From Oscillatoriales cyanobacterium (GTDB lineage Bacteria > Cyanobacteriota > Cyanobacteriia > Cyanobacteriales > Microcoleaceae): a stretch of 64,000 nucleotides of DNA. Made by a program: the position numbers and the translations under genes. Below are positions 60,037-64,000 of this stretch, one piece after another; within the stretch, counting starts at the first letter, position 1; each line of letters opens with the position of its first letter. The stretch lies in contig RDYN01000042.1 of the NCBI GenBank assembly GCA_004293365.1, forward strand, positions 1 to 64,000. The letters run 5' to 3'. The notes below the pieces were generated by a model. The model was not told where the DNA came from, searched no databases, and worked only from the letters and a program-made list of their open reading frames with translations.

Positions 60037-61419
60037 TTATGCAGTTTCGTGCTGTTTGTGCCATGCCGGATGCCACAGCAATTCCGCAGTCGATCGCTTC
60101 TCGACCATTTCCTTCGTGATCGTACACTGAGCCACATCCTTGCGAGAAGGCAACTCGTACATCACATCCAGCATTAACTCCTCCAAAATGCTGCGGAGAG
60201 CTCTCGCGCCGGTTTTGCGTCGGTAGGCCTCCTGGGCGATCGCCCGCAGCGCCTCCGGGTCAAATTCCAACTCCACACTATCCATCTTCAACAGCTTCTG
60301 ATACTGCTTCACCAGCGCATTCCGGGGCTCAGTCAAAATCTGCATCAAAGCCGCCTCATCCAGCGGCGAAATCACCGTCACCACCGGAATCCGCCCCACA
60401 AACTCAGGAATTAAACCAAACTTGACCAAATCATCCGGCTGTACCTGCTGCAAAATATCAGCCGCCCGCTTATCTTTTGCCGGCAAAGTCGAGTTGCTTT
60501 CGGTTTCTGTTGGCTGAATAAAGCCCAAGGATTTTTTACCCAAACGCTGGTCAACTATTTTTTCTAAACCGACAAAAGCACCGCCACAAATAAATAGAAT
60601 CTTGCTCGTATCAACTTGAATAAAATCTTGGTAAGGATGTTTGCGGCCACCTTGGGGAGGCACGTTAACTACCGTTCCTTCCAACATTTTTAGCAGCGCT
60701 TGCTGCACTCCTTCTCCCGATACATCTCTGGTAATCGAAGTGTTTTCGCTTTTGCGAGCAATCTTGTCAATTTCATCAATATAAATAATCCCGCGCTGTG
60801 CAGATTCGACATCAAAATCTGACATTTGTAACAGCCGCAGCAAGATATTTTCTACATCGTCGCCGACATATCCAGCTTCTGTCAGCGTCGTCGCATCAGC
60901 TACCGCAAACGGCACTTCTAGCATTTGCGCCAAACTCTGCGCTAATAAGGTTTTGCCGCAACCTGTGGGCCCGACTAGCATGATGTTGGATTTTTGCAGT
61001 TCCACATCGCTGTCGGGGGAAGATTTGCCGCTGTCTTTGGCTTGGTCTACACTCAAGCGCTTGTAATGGTTGTAAACTGCTACAGAAAGGACTTTTTTGG
61101 CTGAGTGCTGGCCGATGACGTGGTTGTCTAAATGCTGTTTAATTTCTGTGGGTTTGGGAATTTGGGCTAGAACAATTTTCGATTTGCTCGATCGACTCTG
61201 GCGTTTCGATCCTTGTCCCTGAGACTCTCGCACCTCTGACTGGGGAACCTGTTGACCAATTGTTTTGCTAGAGTCAAAGAACTCCTCCTCTAAAATTTCA
61301 TTGCACAATTCCACGCATTCATCGCAAATGTAGACGCCGGGCCCAGCTATTAACTTGCGGACGTACTCCTGCGACTTACCGCAAAAGGAGCATCTGAGAT
61401 GGGAGTCATATTTTGACAT
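60037..61419 (-). CDS. clpX: ClpX, unfoldase subunit of the Clp protease
   Basis: 460 residues. N-terminal C4 zinc-binding domain (Cys10, Cys13, Cys32, Cys35), linker rich in Ser/Gln/Lys (45-85), AAA+ domain with Walker A GPTGCGKT (150-157), pore loop GYVGD (183-187), Walker B IIYIDEID (211-218) and the IGF-equivalent loop further on. C-terminal domain ends [23 protein letters not shown]+ unfoldase delivering substrates to ClpP. ATG 61419. clpP is not adjacent here. Confidence 0.97.
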   Translation of the reverse strand: MSKYDSHLRCSFCGKSQEYVRKLIAGPGVYICDECVELCNEILEEEFFDSSKTIGQQVPQSEVRESQGQGSKRQSRSSKSKIVLAQIPKPTEIKQHLDNHVIGQHSAKKVLSVAVYNHYKRLSVDQAKDSGKSSPDSDVELQKSNIMLVGPTGCGKTLLAQSLAQMLEVPFAVADATTLTEAGYVGDDVENILLRLLQMSDFDVESAQRGIIYIDEIDKIARKSENTSITRDVSGEGVQQALLKMLEGTVVNVPPQGGRKHPYQDFIQVDTSKILFICGGAFVGLEKIVDQRLGKKSLGFIQPTETESNSTLPAKDKRAADILQQVQPDDLVKFGLIPEFVGRIPVVTVISPLDEAALMQILTEPRNALVKQYQKLLKMDSVELEFDPEALRAIAQEAYRRKTGARALRSILEELMLDVMYELPSRKDVAQCTITKEMVEKRSTAELLWHPAWHKQHETA

Positions 61420-61499
61420 ATTTAGCCTCTTACTTTACGGTTGCGGTTGTTTGTTTTGACTGGGGAAGTTGCAGCGGGCTCGATCGAGTGCTCAGCCCT

Positions 61500-61640
61500 A
61501 GAAAGGTTTCCCGATCTGACACCAAAACCAGTCAAGCTTCGCGGACTCTATTTCTAAGTTAACAGTTAGCAAAAACATGGACAAATATCCTGTCATGCTT
61601 TTTTAAATTCATTCGGTGTTATCCGAATCGGGCGAACTGC
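61500..61640 (-). ncRNA. Predicted TnpB omegaRNA/right-end region (approximate)
   Basis: TnpB guides derive from an RNA that overlaps the 3' end of tnpB and runs into the element's right end. Here the minus-strand sequence from about 61640 to 61500 includes the end of tnpB and AT-rich, possibly folded, non-coding sequence before clpX. The assignment rests on general knowledge of TnpB systems; no boundary or guide was identified. Confidence 0.35.
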
Positions 61641-62825
61641 ACGCCCACTATCCCTATACACAAGTGCTGTTGGGAATACTTTCCTGAGTATGTTATAAGA
61701 ACCATTTACGTCAGCATTGATTATTGTTCCGCCTGCTGACTTGTAGAGTCCTCTCTTTATCCTACGTCCACTGAACTTGAGTGCTGAGTCCTTCTTTCCA
61801 TAAGTTGGGATTGGGTCATTATCTAAGAAACTTGATTTGCTAGTGTAGCTTTCTTCGGTGAGAATTACTTTAATTCCAACTAACTCAGCTTTGTAAGTCA
61901 GCATCTCCACAAACTTTGCATGAGGAATAGAAACAAATTGTTGATTGTTTCTTCTTCCCAGACTCGACTCCTGCTTCCATAAATCATTCTTACCGATAAC
62001 CAGCGTTCCTATTTCATTCGGGAGCAGATAATTAATGATTAAGCGAGAAGCCTTATGCAAGTAACCATCAACTTGATTGTTTCTCTTAGCGGATAATTGC
62101 TGAATTCGCTTTGATGTTTGAGCTTTACCTTTGAGCAGAGATTGCAGCTTAGCTTTCTGCTTGTTGTAGTGCTGGTTGAGTGCTTTGAGTGGCTTGCCGT
62201 TAATCAATAAAGGATTAAACCCTTTCTGATTTGAAGTTACTGCCGCTAAGTTACTGACTCCAATATCAATTGCTGCAATATGCTGGAAGTTTAACTGGTT
62301 AAGCTTTGATGCTATTTCATAGACTACCTCGATGACATACTGACCTGATTGCGGGATGATTCTAATCTGTTGAACATTTTGACATTTAGTGGGAAATTCA
62401 ATGCTTGTCTTGGAAAGCTTTACTAATCCCTTGACTAATGCAGGCTTGCTAATCGCTCCTTTCTCATAGACAACGCAGAAACGTCCTTTGAGATTATCTT
62501 TGTACTTCGGCAATTTAGGTTTGCCCAAAAACTTGCCTGGATTTTGTTTCCATTCCTTCATAGCCTCAAAAAATGACTTCCAGTTTCGATGCAGACTAAT
62601 CAGGACTTGATTGCTGACTTTGGCAGGAAGCGCCTTGTAGGATTCATGAGATTTAACTTCATGATAGATTTGGCAATTATCAAGATAAGTATTCTCTAAA
62701 ACAAAAGACTGCCTCACTAAGTAATTACAATAGTTGTAGAGATTTTTGGAACGCCATGCTAAATCGTCGCACTCCTTAGAGAAACTGTGACTTTTATCAA
62801 TAATGTGACGCTCTACCAATCTCAT
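61593..62825 (-). CDS. tnpB: TnpB RNA-guided nuclease (IS200/IS605 family), no zinc-ribbon cysteines
   Basis: 410 residues. N-terminal helical/WED region, RuvC-I Asp187 (AAIDIGVSNLAAV), the central helix with AKLQSLLKGKAQTSKRIQQL, RuvC-II Glu324/Glu325 (ILTEESYTSKSS) and RuvC-III Asp372 (NADVNGSYNIL). The zinc-ribbon that in many TnpBs has two CxxC pairs is replaced by a Cys-free segment (FLDNDPIPTYGKKDSALKF), a known variant. ATG 62825 with AGGAG about 7 nt upstream. No tnpA is present, so it is a stand-alone TnpB element. Reading frame complete, so activity is possible. Confidence 0.92.
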   Translation of the reverse strand: MRLVERHIIDKSHSFSKECDDLAWRSKNLYNYCNYLVRQSFVLENTYLDNCQIYHEVKSHESYKALPAKVSNQVLISLHRNWKSFFEAMKEWKQNPGKFLGKPKLPKYKDNLKGRFCVVYEKGAISKPALVKGLVKLSKTSIEFPTKCQNVQQIRIIPQSGQYVIEVVYEIASKLNQLNFQHIAAIDIGVSNLAAVTSNQKGFNPLLINGKPLKALNQHYNKQKAKLQSLLKGKAQTSKRIQQLSAKRNNQVDGYLHKASRLIINYLLPNEIGTLVIGKNDLWKQESSLGRRNNQQFVSIPHAKFVEMLTYKAELVGIKVILTEESYTSKSSFLDNDPIPTYGKKDSALKFSGRRIKRGLYKSAGGTIINADVNGSYNILRKVFPTALVYRDSGRAVRPIRITPNEFKKA

Positions 62826-63083
62826 TCTTCTTCTCCTTTGCTAGCTGAACTCGACTGCAACTCTAAAATTCACTTCTCGGTTTTCCTTGCCGATCGCCCT
62901 CGCTCTGACCAGATTTCCACCATCTGCGAGCAGTATTATAGGAAACTCCTGCTTTCTTGGCATAGTCCGACCGCTTCATACCCCTATATTACCTTAGTCC
63001 TTGGGAATAATAAAAAATTCTGACGAAGGCAAGGCCTTCTACATAAGTCCCGAAAGCAAGCCTTCTGCCGAAACCAAACTGGC
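62826..63083. other. Spacer between tnpB and cynS
   Basis: 258 bp that would include the left end of the TnpB element. Palindrome GAAGGCAAGGCCTTC at about 63026-63040. No gene supported, and I could not locate the element end exactly. Confidence 0.4.
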
Positions 63084-63527
63084 TTACCATTTTTTGTATT
63101 CCAAAAATTTTCCCGACATAATTATTTTCACTCGATCGCCTTTTGGGTCTGCTTCTTTCTCCACATCCAAAGTAAAGTCGATCGCGCTCATAATCCCGTC
63201 ACCAAATTTTTCGTGGATCACTGCTTTGAGCGGCATCCCGTACACCTGCATAATTTCATAGAAGCGATAAATCAGCGGGTCAACCGGAACTGCTGCATCC
63301 AAAGAACCTTTCAACGGAGGTTCGCACAGCACCGCAGCCGTCTCGCTATCCAATCCCAAAGCCGAGACAATTTTCTCGGCTTCATCCAACGATGCGGTAG
63401 CTTGACGGTAAATAACCGCCGCAATCCAAACTTCATCGCGACCCAAAACTTTTTCCAATTCAGCAAAACTCATTCCCTTAGCTTTTTTAGCAGCCAAAAG
63501 CTTTTCTGTAATTTCTGAAATTGCCAT
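63084..63527 (-). CDS. cynS: Cyanate hydratase (cyanase) CynS
   Basis: 147 residues; converts cyanate and bicarbonate to ammonia and CO2, forming a homodecamer in E. coli. N-terminal helix-turn-helix-like domain ([20 protein letters not shown]) and the catalytic C-terminal domain. Active-site residues are conserved with the E. coli spacing: Arg88, Glu91 ([15 protein letters not shown]) and Ser114 ([14 protein letters not shown]). ATG 63527. The usual cyanobacterial cynABD transport genes are not adjacent. Gives the cell a nitrogen source and cyanate detoxification. Confidence 0.97.
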   Translation of the reverse strand: MAISEITEKLLAAKKAKGMSFAELEKVLGRDEVWIAAVIYRQATASLDEAEKIVSALGLDSETAAVLCEPPLKGSLDAAVPVDPLIYRFYEIMQVYGMPLKAVIHEKFGDGIMSAIDFTLDVEKEADPKGDRVKIIMSGKFLEYKKW

Positions 63528-63563
63528 TAAATATTCTCCAACTCACTGCTGTACCAGATATGA

Positions 63564-63594
63564 AATATCTCTCACATTTTGGTAATTTTGTCAA
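63564..63594 (-). promoter_or_regulatory. Possible sigma-70-type promoter of cynS
   Basis: On the minus strand TTGACA (63594-63589) is followed after 19 nt by GATATT (63569-63564), about 40 bp upstream of the cynS start. The spacing is slightly long and the -10 imperfect. No NtcA site of the form GTA-N8-TAC was seen. Confidence 0.35.
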
Positions 63595-63599
63595 TGGCA

Positions 63600-64000
63600 A
63601 CTAGATCTAAAAAATAGAATTGATGTTCGGAGCTTCAGAAAAACCAGGTCTCGTCAACCTTGACAACTCATACAATTTTCGCATTGGAGTATAGAAGATT
63701 AGAGATGGGCAATAAGTTATCAATACCAGGGTTTAGAGCTGGTCTACTGTTGCATGATTTTTTTCAAATTGCATCGCAACAGATCGAGCCCAAAAAACAC
63801 TCCTAACTGCCCTCTGACAATGATACAGTTGGCAGTATATCTAGTGCAAGTTACACAAACAAAGGCAAACGGCCCAGTTTGGATCGTGCCAGCGTGACCC
63901 CCGCCCAAACACGGATAGAAGTCCCCGACAGGAGTCGCCAGCCGCCCCAAATTTTAGAATTAGGTTCCTGCTCCCAGATTGATCTATGGAGTAGTAAATC
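63600..64000. other. Right end of window, no gene supported
   Basis: About 400 bp with only short frames on either strand; the 68-residue frame at 63744-63950 (-) lacks a convincing start or composition. Could be the 5' region of a gene beyond the window. Confidence 0.4.

Noticed and set aside
63744-63950. 68-codon minus-strand frame at the right end
   Set aside because: Cys/Gly-rich composition without a family pattern, no start signal and no neighbour context.

Overview
The window looks like a piece of chromosome from a filamentous, probably non-heterocystous, cyanobacterium of the Oscillatoria/Microcoleus/Phormidium kind. The octamer GCGATCGC (HIP1) recurs throughout. Cyanobacterial or plastid marker genes are present (PSRP-3/Ycf65, XisH/XisI, an HpsJ-like protein, a Mo-dependent-nitrogenase-domain protein, a pilin G/H-like protein, many Uma2/WD40/TPR proteins). 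Gene spacers are full of heptanucleotide tandem repeats (the STRR type known from cyanobacteria) and short palindromic repeats. No tRNA, rRNA, CRISPR array, replication origin or prophage was recognised.

Layout. 0-3.4 kb: minus-strand cell-wall unit (FtsI-type transpeptidase preceded by an FtsL-like membrane protein). 3.7-7.4 kb: small lipoprotein, GST-family protein, glycogen branching enzyme GlgB. 8-11.7 kb: family 2 glycosyltransferase, HpsJ-like membrane protein and an IscB RNA-guided nuclease gene with an upstream HEARO/omegaRNA region; the last ~50 codons of iscB are out of frame. 12.5-18.4 kb: a heptose-1-P adenylyltransferase-like enzyme, then a stressosome island (RsbR, RsbS, RsbT, an RsbT-RsbX-like phosphatase fusion, and a histidine kinase that also starts with an RsbT-like domain). 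18.9-24.7 kb: MBOAT O-acyltransferase, rhodanese-type sulfurtransferase, a membrane protein with a Lys/Glu/Pro repeat tail, GlmU. 24.7-31 kb: a minus-strand array of paralogous small membrane proteins sharing a C-terminal PH-like module, including two decayed copies. 31.2-33.5 kb: WD40 protein and a three-gene set (ParD-like protein, unknown protein, retropepsin-like protease).

33.6-45 kb: isoaspartyl peptidase, DUF2256 mini-protein, TrmJ, class A beta-lactamase-like protein, phosphohexomutase, XisI/XisH with a small coupled gene pair upstream, hexose-6-P mutarotase, Obg GTPase. 45-55 kb: Mo-nitrogenase-domain protein, methyltransferase, PSRP-3, HAD hydrolase, TPR protein, CobK, CapA-like lipoprotein, metallophosphatase, Uma2 nuclease. 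55-64 kb: DUF1636 protein behind a cobalamin riboswitch, two paralogous Ser/Thr kinases, pilin-like protein, ClpX, TnpB, cyanase.

The most notable features are the decaying (or frameshift-expressed) iscB, the extended stressosome module, the paralogue array at 24.7-31 kb, and the penetration of repeats into functional sequence: a heptad repeat inside trmJ, a palindromic repeat inside the cobalamin riboswitch, and repeat-encoded C-termini of two proteins. All calls come from reading the sequence; no database search was run.
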